Source of the DNA: Muscardinus avellanarius
Taxonomy: Eukaryota; Chordata; Mammalia; Rodentia; Gliridae
Reading direction: 5' to 3'
Assembly: GCA_963383645.1 (NCBI GenBank)
Contig: OY726567.1
Coordinates: 69,133,575 to 69,197,574 of the forward strand
Length of the DNA stretch: 64,000 bases
Shown: in pieces, positions 31,925 through 44,308 of the stretch
How the letters are laid out: each line of letters starts with the position of its first letter
Position numbering within the stretch: position 1 is the first letter of the stretch
The notes under the pieces: generated by a model
The model's database searches: none
What the model was told of the DNA's origin: nothing
What the model saw: only the letters and a program-made list of their open reading frames with translations
Program-made: the position numbers and the translations under genes

Positions 31925-33350
31925 TTGCAAGACATAGTGGATCAAACTTGTAATCCCCACACTTGGGAGGCTGAGACAGGAGGATCGCACAGGTTCGGAG
32001 CCAGCCTCAGCTACTTAGTGAGGCTCTCAGCAACTTAGTGAGACCCTGTTTCCAAATAAAGTATAAAATAGGTCTGGGAGTATAGCCCAGAGGTAGAAAG
32101 CCCCTGGGTTCTACCCCCAGTACCACCAAAAAAAAAAAAAAAGTAAAAATTTGGGAACAACTTTTATGTCCACCATGGAGAATTGATTAATTTATAGTAG
32201 AATAGAAATCACAGCCTTAAAAATGGAAACTCTTGCTGGGTGTGGTGGTGCACCCTTGTAATCCCCGTGCTTGGGAGGCGAAGACAGGAGGATCACACAG
32301 ATTTGAAGCCACTGGCTTAAGAGACCCTGTTTCCAAATAAAATTATATAATTATATATATATTAGGTCTGGGAGTATAGCCCGGAGGTAGAAGGGTTCCA
32401 TCCCCAGTACCACCAAAAAAAAAAAAAAAAAAAAAATGGAAACTCTCCTTTTATGTTACTAGTGTGAGAAAGAGGTCCATGATAACCTTAAGTGAAAGCA
32501 AGCAAGGGGTAAAACTTTATGTGTGTTTCCATTGTATAAAGAAGAAACTTTGGAGCCAGGCATGGTGGTGCACACTTGTAATTTGGGAGGCTGAGACAGG
32601 AGGATCACGGTTCATGGACAGCCTCAGCTACTTAGGCCCTTTGCAACTCAGTGAGACTCTGTTTCAAAATAGAGAATAAAAATAGGGCTGGGAGCCAGGT
32701 GTGGTGGCTCACACTTGTAATCCCAGCATTTGGGAGGCTGAGACAGAAGGATCACGGTTTGCCGACAGCCTCAGCTACTACTTAGTGAGGCCCATTGCAA
32801 CTCAGTGAGACCCTGTTTCAAAATAAAGAATAAAAAATTAGGGCTAGAAGTATAGCTCAGAGTTAGAATGTCCCTGGGTTCCATCCCCAGTACTGGAAAA
32901 AAAATAGGGCTGGGAAGGCGAGAGTGGTGACTCACACTTGTAATCCCAGCATTCGGGAGGCGGAGACCAGAGGATCGCGGTTCTTAGCAAGTTCCTTCAC
33001 AACTCAGTGAGACCCTGTTTCAAAAATAAAAAGACTAGCTGGGCATCGTGGTGCACACTTGTAATCCCCGCACTTGGGAGGCAGAGACAGGAGGATCACG
33101 CAGGTTCAAAGCCAGCTGCACTGGCTTAAGAGACCCTGTTTCCAAATAAAACGTATAAAATAGGTCTGGGAGTGTAGCCTGGAGGTAGAAGGGCTTCCAG
33201 GAACCCCAGTACCACCAAAAATTAAAAAATTAAAAAATAAATAAAATAAAAATAAAGACTAAAAACTAGGGCTGGGGGTGTAGCTCGGAGGTAGAATCCC
33301 CCGGGTTCCATCCCCGGTACCATAAAAAAAGAAAAAAGAAAAGAAACTTT
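31925..33350 (+). repeat. Tandem plus-strand SINE cluster
   Basis: Copies are at about 31925-32145, 32232-32436 (type 2, long A-tail), 32550-32690, 32695-32900, 32905-33035, 33040-33230 (type 2) and a last ID half to about 33345. Most begin within or just after the A-tail of the previous copy. Confidence 0.85.
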
Positions 33351-33370
33351 GGCTTATACATACCCTGATC

Positions 33371-33374
<4 letters not shown>

Positions 33375-33422
<48 letters not shown>

Positions 33423-33620
33423 TATTGGGTGTGGAGCCCAGGGGCTTTCTACCTCTGGGGTATACTCCCAGACCTATTTTATACTTTATTTGGAAACAGA
33501 GTCTCAGTAAGTTGCTGCAAGCCTCACTTAAGTAGCTGAGGCTGGCCTCAAACCCGTGTTATCCTCCTGTCTCAGCCTCACAAGCGTGGGGATTACAGGC
33601 GTGCGCCACCACGCCCAGCT
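33375..33620 (-). repeat. (TG)n followed by a minus-strand SINE
   Basis: A TG run at 33375-33420 precedes 'ggtattgggtgtggagcccaggggctttctacc'. The SINE ends 'caccacgcccagct'. Confidence 0.88.
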
Positions 33621-34185
33621 TACACCTGGGATTAAAAAGCAGGCATACTGGTTGCCCTTGGAGGGAGAAGAAGGGACAGGGATAAATAATATTCACTCTA
33701 TATCTTTTTATATTTTTGGAATTTTAATAAATGTGAAAGTATTACCCATTCAAGAAATAAGTTTAACAAAAATCTCAATTCTTTCATATTAAAGTAAGTT
33801 TTATAATGTTTCATTGTGAACTGTCTTCCTCCCTTTGCAGAATGTCTGCATGTGTATCTTACTCATGCCTATTCTATTGTGTATTTATGTAATGAAGACA
33901 GTTGAGTATAAAACAGCTTCAACCTAATGATACCAAAGGTTGAAAAGTGGTTGTAACACACAAGTTTCCAAGTCAAGACTTACCTCAAGCAGCCTAAATT
34001 TTGAGCCCCCAACACAAGATCTGACCAACAGCCAAGCCCCCCACTTTTTAGTAGATCTCTGCACTTCCTCTGAAGTATTCAAGCTATTTCTGCAAAGAGT
34101 AACTGGGAAAGAAATCTGCATCCAGTCTGAAATAGAGCGTCTCATCTAGATGGAAGAAGATGCAACATGAACATCTTCCAAAATG
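33621..34185. other. Unique-looking intergenic stretch
   Basis: No recognised repeat or gene. The two overlapping opposite-strand ORFs at 33924-34149 show no known motif. Confidence 0.5.
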
Positions 34186-34340
34186 CACTGTCCAATATGT
34201 TAGCCACTAGCCATGTAGCTGTTTAGATGTCAGTGTAAGTAGGTTAAATGCAAAATTCATGTCCTCAGTCACTAACTGCATTCAACTTTTCACATTTCCA
34301 TTTCCATCACTTCAGAAAGCTCTACTGGATGGTGTTGAAG
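34186..34340 (+). repeat. MER5A-like hAT DNA transposon relic
   Basis: 'gcactgtccaatatgttagccactagccatgtagct' and the far end 'ctctactggatggtgttg' are the two ends of the non-autonomous MER5 (hAT-Charlie) family. The inside is decayed. Confidence 0.75.
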
Positions 34341-34354
34341 GTAAGTTGCTGAGG

Positions 34355-34848
34355 GCTTTTTTTTTTTGGTACTAGATATTGAATCTCAGGAGTAATTACC
34401 TCCAAGCTACATCTCTAGATTGGGAGTCTTGCTGAGTTGCTGAGGCTGCCCTCAAACCTATGATCCTCCTGTCTCAGCCTCCGAAGTACTGGAATTACAG
34501 GTGTGAGCCACCATGCCCAAGGTCAGATTTTTTTTTTAATCCTTTCTAGATTGAAGCCAACTCAGTGGGACTGCAAAATATGGCTCTTTTTGGTTTTGTG
34601 GTGCTGGAGATTGAAATTCAGGGACATTGTACCGCTAAGGTACATCCCAGCCCTTTTTAATTTGATATTCCCTCTTATTATGCTGCTGAGGCTGTCCTCA
34701 AACCTGCAATCCTCCTCCTTCAGCCTCCCAAGTAGCATGGGCCACCATGCCTAGCTCTAAGCATGTTAGTCTTTCACCCTCCAAGCTATCTGGCTCAAAA
34801 TGTGTGTAAGTGTGTGTGTGTCTGCTGGGAATTAAATCCAAGGGGTTT

Positions 34849-34901
<53 letters not shown>

Positions 34902-35966
34902 CTGCTGAGGATTAAACCCAAGGGCTTTCAACCTCCATGCTGTAGCCTCCAACCTGTGATCTTCTTATCTCAGCTTCCCAAGTACCAGGATTACAAGCAT
35001 GCACCCCCATGCCCAGCCTCAAGGCATGTTTGTGTTTAATCTCCAGTGGAGAAGGGAGAATGTTTCAGGACATGTGGGAAGGACTCAGGACTTGGGGAAA
35101 TTTCTAAAAACTCATGGTTCACACCTGAGCTGCATGAACACAAGAATGCATGTGGGTGGCTTCCTGGCAGAGACACCCCCCCCCCAAGTCCAGGTGCAAA
35201 AGGTTTCCTTGGTACCATCCCTGCAGAAGTACCAGGGGAAGTGCCAGCAGGGGGGATGTTGGTGGTCTTTTTTTTTTTTTTTTTTTTGTAGTACTGAGAA
35301 CTAAACCCAGGGACATTCTATCTCTGAGCTACACCTCCATCCCTATTTTATTTTTATTTTTTGAAACAGGGTTTCATGCCAGGCGTGGTGGCACATGCTT
35401 GTAATCCCCACACTTGGGAGGCTGAGACAGGAGGATCACACAGTTCAAAGCCAGCATCAGCTACTCAGTGAGGCTTCCAGCAACTTAGTGAGACCCTGTT
35501 TCCAAATAAAATATAAAAAAGGTCTGGGAGAATAGCCTGGAGGTAGAAAGCCTCTGGGGTTCCACCCCCAGTAGCACCAAAAAAAAAAAAAAAAAAAAAA
35601 AAAAAGGTTTCATTAGGTTGATGAGAATCTCACTACTTGCTGAGGCTGTCCTCGAACCTGAGATTCTCCTATCTCAGCCTCCCAAGTTCTGGGATTGTAG
35701 GTATGCACCACTACGCCTGGCTACCTGGCTGCCTTTCTTTTCTTTGTTTTTGTTTTTGTTTTTGTTTTTGTTTTGAGGGTCTGGGGATAGAACCTGGGGG
35801 CATTCAACCTCCAAACTACACCTCTACCCTATTTTTCTTTTATTTTGAAACTGGGTCTCACTAAGTAGCTGAGGCTGTCCACGAACTGTGATCCTCCAGT
35901 CTCAGCCTCCCAAATGCTGGGATTACAAGCGTGCACCACCATGTCCAGCTATGCGGCTGCCTTTCT
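34355..35966. repeat. SINE cluster with (TG)n and (TTTG)n
   Basis: Minus copies lie at about 34355-34520, 34590-34760 and 34900-35018. The last follows a (TG)n at 34851-34900. Another minus copy, about 35270-35725, is split by a + type 1/type 2 SINE at 35376-35606. A further minus copy is at 35775-35950, after a (tttttg)n tract at about 35738-35775. The non-SINE part 35020-35265 shows no gene. Confidence 0.8.
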
Positions 35967-36418
35967 TTTTTTTTAATTTATTTTTATTGGTGCATTGTAA
36001 TCATACATCACATTGGAATATAAAACTTGAGAGGATATACAAGCACACATCATCCAATTAGCCCTCATCCAGCCCCCATCCCATTCCCTCCCCCTCCCTC
36101 AGTCCCATGCTTGTTTGGTGATTAACTTTGATACATATGTTTATGTACCTCCTGCTTTTTAAAGAGGCTCCATCCTCCCCTATTCCATACCCTCTGATTA
36201 GTCAACTTAATTGCTTCACTATAGGGCCCTTTCTATAGCTCGACCACTTCCTGTTGCCCATTTCCTCCTAGTTATTGCTGATTAGGGGAAGTATCTGGTT
36301 TTAATTTTCTGCGATATTTCTCTGTGCATGCCACGTTGCAAGTACCGATCCCACTCTTGACGGCCCGAGTTGTGGCCTGGCTACCCCGTGGACTGATCAG
36401 ACCTCGCTGGCTCAAGCA
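35967..36418 (-). mobile_element. 452-bp retroelement with L1-type 3' end and a non-L1 body
   Basis: Perfect 17-bp target duplications tatgcggctgcctttct lie at 35950-35966 and 36419-36435. On the minus strand the 3' end is an L1 3'UTR end: a polypurine tract, 'gatgtatgattacaatgcaccaataaaaat', then an A-tail. The 5' 200 or so bases (from 36418 down) are GC-rich at the start, 'agccagcgaggtctgatcag', and match no L1 part I know. No pol III A/B boxes and no ORF are seen. It could be a short non-autonomous L1 passenger, or an L1 with a large internal deletion and an unfamiliar 5'UTR. Confidence 0.75.
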
Positions 36419-36724
36419 TATGCGGCTGCCTTTCTAAAGCTACAGCTGCTATGGTTCAAGGAAGGCACTGAGGATGCATGCGGTGGGTGTGGGCAAATGT
36501 AGGGGTGTCTCCAAGAGTGTGTCACTGATCCTGGGCCGGTGGAGGAGGTGTCCTGGGTGGGATTCCGCCTGAGTCCATGAGGGACACCCCCGGTGTGTGT
36601 ATAACAAGCATGGTACTGTGTTGGGGGAGCCAGGTGTATGCCTGTCACACCATGTGAACATGCCAGATGGATGGTGACCTACAAGCGTTGACATCACCTT
36701 TTTGGGTAGCAGGTGTTGCTTAGG

Positions 36725-37130
36725 TGTGTGACTACACCCTATACCTTGTGTCAGTCCTCATTTCCTCCTCCCTCAGCCCCTGGCAGCCACTAACCTTTCT
36801 GCCTCTATATTTGCCTATCTAGACACTTCTTGTAATATGTAGGAGTCACATATGTGGTTACCTAAGTCTTTTCACAGACTTTGCTTTCAAAGTCCATATT
36901 GTAGCACATATCAGTTCCTCATTCCTCTGTATGACTGAATAATACTCCATTGTATGGACATGTCATACTATGTTGACCCATTCTTCAGCTGATGGACACT
37001 TTGGATCATTTCCAATTCTTATAGTATTGCTGTTACGAACATTCACATGGAGGCTTTGTGTGGATTTATGGTTTTAATTTGAGAGAGGGACATAGTTGGT
37101 GGGAATGAGGCTGTGAGGAGCATGGCCTGT
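36725..37130 (-). mobile_element. Old L1M/HAL1-type fragment
   Basis: 'ctcctccctcagcccctggcagccactaacctttctgcctctatat', 'gtatgactgaataatactccattgtatggac' and 'cagctgatggacactttgg' are the familiar reversed 3' end of older mammalian L1s. Confidence 0.75.
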
Positions 37131-37764
37131 GTCTATCCCAGGAGTACCTGTGGACGTAACAGTGGCCATACCTGCTACTTGCTACCTGTGCTCACTCACC
37201 ATATTTCATTTTCCAGAATTACAGCCCCAACCCTCAAAGTCAACGCCAGGATCCTAGAGCACCACCACTGTGTGTAAGTAGAGGGAAGGAGATAGTGCTG
37301 TAGAAATAGGAGCCTGTCCCTGCAAGTCAGCAGCCTGTGACCTCTGCTCAGCACTAAGAGCACAGCCACCCACCCTTCCAGTGTCTGTTGAAGCCAAGCA
37401 GCCTGGAGACAGGGGAGAGGATCAGGTGATGGAGCCGGGGATGGGGGTCTGGGGAGCAGATGATGAGGTGATGGTTGCAGTGGTACAGGACACAGGCACA
37501 AAGCTAGATGTTTTCAGAAACCACATCTTAAACACACCCTGCCACCTTTGTTCCACTGACCTGATATCCTCATCCTTATGTGGGCCCCTGCTCCCTACAG
37601 TGATCTGCCTCCTATGTCTTCATCACTTTCCACACAGTGTCTAGGGTACGGGAGTGTCTTTAACCCCTAATGGTTAAATTGAATGGTAAAGCTACTCATG
37701 CCTTTAAGTCTTCTATTTCTGCCCAGGCCATCTGAGCATGATCCACAAACTCTTCTTATAAAAC
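37131..37764. other. Intergenic sequence, no gene recognised
   Basis: No interspersed repeat recognised. ORF 37196-37501 (minus) and ORF 37381-37644 (plus) overlap and show no domain. Confidence 0.45.
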
Positions 37765-40268
37765 ACCAGAAGCTGGGCATGCCTGTACTCCCAGAATTTG
37801 GGAGGCTAAGAAATGAGGATAGCAGGTTCAAGACTAGCCTCAGCAATTTTGCAAGTCTTTCAGCAACCTAGTGAGAGCCAGTTTCAAAATAATAGAAATA
37901 AAAAGGGTGGGTGTGTAACTCAGAGGTAGAATGTCCCTGGGTTCAATAACTAGTATTTTAAAAAAAAGAAAAAAACACCAGTGCTAGACACTGTAGTGCT
38001 AGCTATTCAGGAGGCTAAGGCAGGGGATGGATTGCCTGAATACAGGAGTTCAAGGCCAGCCTGGGTAACATGGCAAGACCTCACCTCAGAAAAATTAAAA
38101 ATCAATCCAGGAGCACATGCTTATAATTCCAGTACTTGGAAGGCTGAGTCAGGAGAATCACGGGTTCAAGAGCAGCCTTAGAGACTTAAAGAGGCCCTCA
38201 GCAACTTATTGACACCCTGTTAAGCAATAAAAAATAAAAAGGGCTGGGGGTAAAGCTCAAGTAAAATGTCCCTGGGTTCAATTCTCAGTACTCCCACCCC
38301 CGAAAAAAATAAGATGGCAAATATTTTAGCTTTGTAGATCCAGACACAGCCAAGGATGTCATTAAGAAAAGAGAAAACACACATCCACACATGAAGCTAA
38401 GAATAAACAGAACCGGGTATGGTGACACTTGCCTGTGATCCCAGTACATGGGAGGCTGAGACAAGAGGATCACAGGTTCAAGGCCAGCCTCAAAAATGTA
38501 GCCAGGTATGGTGGTGAACACTTGTAATCCCAGCATTTGAGAGGCTAAGGCAGGAGAATCATGGTTTGTGGACAGTCTCAGCTACTTACTGAGGCCCTTT
38601 GCAACTCAGTGAGACCCTGTTTCAAAATAAAAAATAAAAGCCAGGCGTGGTGGCACACGCTTGTAATCCCTGCGCTTGGGAGGCTGAGACAGGAGGATTG
38701 CACAGGTTTGAAGCCAGCCTCAGCTACTTAGTGAGGCTCTCAGCAACTTAGTGAGACCCTGTTTCCAAATAAAATATTTTTTTAAAAATAGGTCTGGGAG
38801 TATAGCCTGGAGGTAGAAAGCCTCTGGGTTACACCCCCAGTACCACCAAAAAAAATAATAATAATAAAATAAAATAAAATAAGGCTGGGGATGTAGCTCA
38901 GAGGTAGAATACCCCTGAGTTCTATTCCCAGTACCAGAAAAAGAAAAAAAAAATTGGTGAGATCCTGTTTCAAATAAAGAAAGAATAGCCAGGCGGTGGC
39001 ACACGCTTGTAATCCCCACGCTTGGGAGGCGGAGACAGGAGGATTGCGCTGATTCGGAGCCAGCTACACTGGCTTAAGAGACCCTATTTCCAAATTTAAG
39101 AAATGTAAAATAGGTCTTGGAGTGTAGCCCGGAGGTAGAAGGGCTTCCAGGAACCCCAGTACCACCAAAAAAATTTAAAAAAAAAAGAGCTGGGGGTGTA
39201 GCTAAAAGTTTCCATACCTAGTACCAAAAAGAGGAGGAAGAGGAGAAGGAGGAGGAGGAGGAGGAGGACCTGGTGGCAGGTGGCAACGGTGAGGAGGAGG
39301 AGGAGGGACATAGTGGTGCACGCTTGTAATCCCAGCATTTGGAAGGCTGAGACAGAAGAATCAAGGTTCACAGACACCCTCAGCTACTTATAAGGCCCTT
39401 TGCAATTCAGCAAGACCCTGTTTCAAAATAAAGAATAAAAAATAGAGCTGGAGGTGTACCTCGGAGGTAGAATGCCCCTAGGTTCTATCCCCAGTACTGC
39501 AAATAAATATATAAATAAATAAATAGGCTGAAGGTGTAGCTCAGTGGTAGAATAAATGTCCCTGGGTTCAATCCCCATTACCACAAAAAGGGGGGGAGGT
39601 AAGGGGGGAGGAGAAAAGACTGACTCGAGATTTCAGAAATACCAGGAGTAATTTCCTAGAGGGCCATTTGTGGAGCTGTCCGTGGTGCTGAAATGCCTTA
39701 GCCTGGTTTGTCCCATAACGCTGCTAGTATTAAATTCAGATTAGCTGGGTGTGGTAGCACAGGTTTGTAATCCCAGTACTTGGGAGGCTGAGACAGGAGG
39801 ATCACAGGTTCATGGCCAGCTTCAGTTACTTAGTGAGTCCTTCTGTAACTTAGTGAGACCCTGTTTCCAAATAAAGAATAAAAAAAGAGCCAGGTGTGGT
39901 GGTGCATGCTTGTAATCCCAGCATTCAGGAGGTTGAGACTGGAGGATTGTGGTTCGTGGACAGCCTCTGCTACTTAGGCCCTTCATAACTTAGTGAGACC
40001 CTGTTTCAAAATAAATAATAAAAAAATAGGGCAGGGGGTGTAGCTTAGAGGTTAAATGCCCCTGGGTTCCATCCCCAGACCTGCAAAAAAAAAAAATAAT
40101 TAATTAATTAAAAAGAATAGGGCTGAGGGTATAACTCAGCAGTAGAATGATCCTGGGTTTAGTCCCATAATTTTTTTTCAGATAAAATTACAAAGGCTAA
40201 GAATGTAGCTCAGTGGCTTGCTCATGCTTAGCATGCACAAGGCCCTGGGTTCAGTCCTCAGTGTACAC
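37765..40268 (+). repeat. Long SINE cluster, about 12 plus-strand copies
   Basis: Copies or parts at about 37765-37975, 37981-38090, 38105-38310, 38408-38500, 38503-38635, 38640-38870, 38881-38960, 38986-39175, 39305-39510, 39520-39585, 39740-39890 and 39893-40100. A clearer ID monomer is at 40190-40268 ('atgtagctcagtggcttgctcatgcttagcatgcacaaggccctggg'). All share one orientation. A (GGA)n purine tract lies at about 39230-39306. Confidence 0.82.
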
Positions 40269-42008
40269 ATATGCACACACGAGAAAAAACAAAAATACAG
40301 ACATAGCTCCTTTGTCACACTGGCTATGTTTCTTGTGCTCAGGAGTTACCTTGACAACAGCACTCCAGAACGTTTCTGTCCTCAGAACATTCTAGATGTT
40401 GGTAGTTGCATAGGTGTGTGCATTTTCTGAACTCATTGAGCTAAGCACGTGGACTTCTAAAATTATATCTTTTTCAAGGAATAAAGGTCAAAATCTCTGC
40501 CTGTCACAATTTTTGGTACTGGGGGTTAAACCCAGGGGCTTTCTACCTCTGAGCCATCCCCCAGCCCTTTTTCATTTTTCATTTTGAAACAGTCTTAAGT
40601 TTCTGAGGCTGGCCTTAAGCCTGCAATCCTCCTATCTCAGGCTCCTAAGTACAAGGATTACAGGTATGCACCACTGTACCTGGCAGCACAGTCTTTGATT
40701 TAGTTTCTCTTTACCCTTGTTTCCCAACCTGCAAAAGAGGGCAATGATGGTACCTAATTTTGGAGTGGTCTGAGCCCCAGCCTCCAAGCTCCAGATCAAG
40801 CCTCAAGCCCAGTGGGAGCCAGGAGGGGAAGGAGGCTGTGAAGGCAGCATGGCCTTAGGCATCAGGAATATGAATGAGGGTTTCTTCTGTCTCACAAAGT
40901 CTGTAAGGAATGATGCCATCCCATATTCTTGGGAGTCTGTCCCCATGTGCTCTTGTGGAAACTGAGGCCAGGAGCTGGGATTGGCCCCTTAGTGGCACTC
41001 AGTAGGGAGACAGGTTAAGTCTTCCTGCTACAAGCCACATGTTGCCCGGGTCACCACAGGTCCAAGCTGACAATTGTACCCATAGCATTCTGGGCACATA
41101 AATGTTGTTCCTTGGAGCCCTAAAGAGTGAGCAGGAGCCAGGCGTGGTGGCGCACGCTTGTAGTCCTCGCGCTTGGGAGGCAGAGACAGGAGGATTGCAC
41201 AGGTTTGAAGCCAGCCTCAGCTACTTAGTGAGGCTCTCAGCAACTTAGTGAGACCCTGTTTCTAAATAAAATATAAAATAGGTCTGGGGGTATAGCCCGG
41301 AGGCAGAAAGTCCCTGAGTTCCACCCTCAGTACCACCAAAAATAAAGGATCGCGCAGGTTCGAAGCCAGCCTCACTGGCTTAAGAGACCCTGATTCCAAA
41401 TAAAAATATAAAATGTGTCTGGGAGTGTAGCCTGGAGGTAAAAGGGTTTCCAGGAACCCAAGTACCACCAAAAAAAAAAAAAAAAGAGTGAGCAGGAAGG
41501 AGAAGGTCTACTGGAATGAATGGTTCCTGGGAAAGAGGCCAGTGTCAGTCTGTGAAGCCTTTGGATGAGATTTTCAGGGTGAATCTTGGGACCAAGAGCT
41601 GGTCTGGCCTCCCTCACACCCTCTCTACTCCCCGCTCCAGTTCTTCCATCTCAAGGAGGGTTTCAAGGACAAGTCAGAGGCCCAGAACACATTCTTGGCT
41701 GGCGCCATCCATGTACATTTCCCAAATGCCCATGAGTTAGTTCAGCAAGCACATTTGTTTCCTTACCCATTCCTGTGGCTCTTCTTCCATCCATCTCCTA
41801 CCCTGGAGCAAGGGTGTGTACAAGGACTCAAATCTAAGCAGATTTGAGGCTCAAGGGCTCTTTGTGACCATATGGTTTTTCAGCCAACATCTAGAGCAGG
41901 GCCTGGCACACATGCTTAGATCCCCAAGAAATATCAAGTAATGAGTGGCACTGGAACCAGTGCCTACTTACAGTTGGTGTCCAGATGGAGGATTGGGCTT
42001 TGGATGTT
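40269..42008. other. Intergenic sequence with three SINEs
   Basis: A minus SINE lies at 40510-40688. Plus SINEs lie at 41133-41345 and 41346-41485, the second lacking its 5' end. 40690-41130 and 41486-42008 show no gene. Confidence 0.55.
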
Positions 42009-42022
42009 AAGAATGGTTAATA

Positions 42023-42426
42023 AATAAACTTACCATATGATCCAGTAATACCACTTCTGGGTATCTACCTAAAAGAATGAAACCAAACTACCAAACTAAT
42101 GCATGCATATCTATGTTTATAGCTACACAACTCACCATTGCCAAACTATGGAACCAGCCAATATGTCCATCAACAGATGAATGGATTACAAAACTGTGGG
42201 ATATGTACATAATGGAATTTTACTCAGCCATAAAGAAAAACACAATTATGCCGGGCGTAGTGGTGCACACTTGTAATCCCTGCGCTTGGGAGATGGAGTC
42301 AGGAGGATCGTGAAGGTTTGAAGCAGCTGGTTTAAGAGACCCTGTTTCCAAGTAAAAAATAGTATAAAAATAGGTCTGGGAGTATAGCCCGTAGTTAGAA
42401 GGATTTCCAAGAACCCCAGTACCGCA

Positions 42427-42498
<72 letters not shown>

Positions 42499-43147
42499 AC
42501 ACAATTAGCCAGGTGTGGTGGCGCATGCTTGTAATCCCTGCGCTTGGGAGGCGGAGATGGGAGGATCGTGGGGTTCGAAGCCAGCCAAGCTGGCTTAAGA
42601 GACCCTGTTTCCAAATAAAAAAGTATAAAAATAGGTCTGGGAATGTAGCCCAGAGGTATAAAGGCTTCCAGGAACCCCAGTACCACCAAAAAATTAAAAA
42701 ATTAAAAATTTTAAAAATTAAAAAATAAAATAAATAAAAACAAATCATTTACAGGGAAATGGATGGAACTGGAGGACATTAAGCTAAGTGAGATTAGTCA
42801 CCAAAAAATAAGAAATCAGATGCTCTTACTAATATGTAGATGCTAGGGAGAAAATGGGTCATAGGAGGTACTCTAAACAAAGAAGGAGATTCTATAGATG
42901 AGCAAATAAGGCGACCTAACTGAGGGGATGGGAGGGAGGAACAGAGAAATTATCTAATTCACATGATGTACTTTAACAAACATATCAATGTCAATCACTA
43001 AGCCCAACATGAGAAGGAGGGAGGGGGAGGGAATGGGGTGGGCACTAGGTAAGGGCTCAATGGGTGATGTGTACATGTATGTCTCCACCATCTTGCATCC
43101 CATTAAGATGTATGAATACAATGCACCAATTAAAAAATGTTTTTAAA
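42023..43147 (+). mobile_element. 5'-truncated L1, 3' end present
   Basis: L1 ORF2 C-terminus ('ttaccatatgatccagtaataccac', 'ggattacaaaactgtgggatatgtacataatgg') is followed by a 3'UTR with a polypurine tract and 'gatgtatgaatacaatgcaccaattaaaaaatg'. Target duplications aagaatggttaata lie at 42009-42022 and 43148-43161. Two SINEs (42250-42430 and 42505-42700) and a (GAAA)n tract (42427-42498) interrupt it. This gives the local L1 3'UTR used to recognise the other L1 ends. Confidence 0.92.
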
Positions 43148-43164
43148 AAGAATGGTTAATAGGA

Positions 43165-43417
43165 GCCAGGCATGGTGGTGTACCTGTAATCCTAGCACTT
43201 GGGAGGCTGAAACAGGAGGATAGTAGGTTTGAAGACAGCCCAGTGAGACGCTGTTTCCAAACAAAAATCAAAAGGCCTGGGGTATATCTGGAGATAGAAT
43301 GCCCCGGGTTCAATCCACAGTATTACATGAGAGGGGTGGGAGAGGAGAGAGAGCGAGAGAGCGAGAGAGCGAGAGCGAGAGAGAGAGAGCGAGAGAGCGA
43401 GAGCGAGAGAGAGAGAG

Positions 43418-43465
<48 letters not shown>

Positions 43466-43481
43466 CGCGAGAGAGCGAGAG

Positions 43482-43531
<50 letters not shown>

Positions 43532-43631
43532 GAGAGACACATAGGAAGTTGAGAGGTAGGGGGAGTATGGCTCAGTAGTAGAGTATTTGCCTAGCATATG
43601 TGAGGCCCTAGGATCCATCTTTTGCACCACA
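43165..43631 (+). repeat. SINE, (GA)n tract and ID monomer
   Basis: A dimeric SINE lies at 43165-43330. An almost pure purine (GAGA, with GC interruptions) tract lies at 43336-43535. An ID monomer follows at 43555-43628 ('atggctcagtagtagagtatttgcctagcatatgtgaggccc'). The ID monomer is tRNA-like with a recognisable A-box. Confidence 0.88.
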
Positions 43632-44268
43632 AAACAAACCTTGGGATTCTGAAATTGATGCTGCCACATGACAGACCCCTACTCCACAGGGTGTCTAGTG
43701 AGATGCAACACATGGATAGAGGGACCATCATTGTGGCTGGGTCCTGGCCCCCAACCCTGGATCAGATCTCTGGGTGTCACCTGGGTGACTTCTTACCCAG
43801 AGCTGGGGTACCATTGCAATGGCAGGAAAGACCAAGTTGGAGGCACTTGCTGGTGCCCGGGTACGTGTTGGAGATGGCGTGGACTCTTTTCAGGCCTCCA
43901 TACCTCCCCTGACAGCCTTGAAGGAAGTGGATACTACTAGGTGTTACATGGTCGCCTTGGGGGAGGAGGCTGGTGAGGCCCATCCAGCTGTCCTTCTGGG
44001 TCTACAAAGCTAGTACTTTCGGAGGTAATGAGGAATCTCCATGTCATAAATTAGGCTGCTATAACACAACAGCACAGACTTGGAAGCTTGAAAATAGTTA
44101 TTTCTTACAGCTCTGGATGATAGAAGTCCAAGAGCCAGCATCAATTTGGTTGGACGCTGATGGGAATGCTCTTCCTGCCTTTCAGAAGCAGTCTTGCTGT
44201 CCTCACATGGTAGAGAGAGAGAGTGCTCCCATCTTACTACCTCTCACTTCCCTTTTTTGTTTTTTGAA

Positions 44269-44308
<40 letters not shown>

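Noticed and set aside
42220..42748. Leu/Phe/Ser-rich frames over GAAA arrays
   Set aside because: They are made of SINE sequence plus a microsatellite. No gene is supported.
43192..43669. Ser/Leu/Arg- or Glu/Arg-repeat proteins over the (GA)n tract
   Set aside because: These are translations of a microsatellite, open on both strands only because the tract lacks stop triplets.
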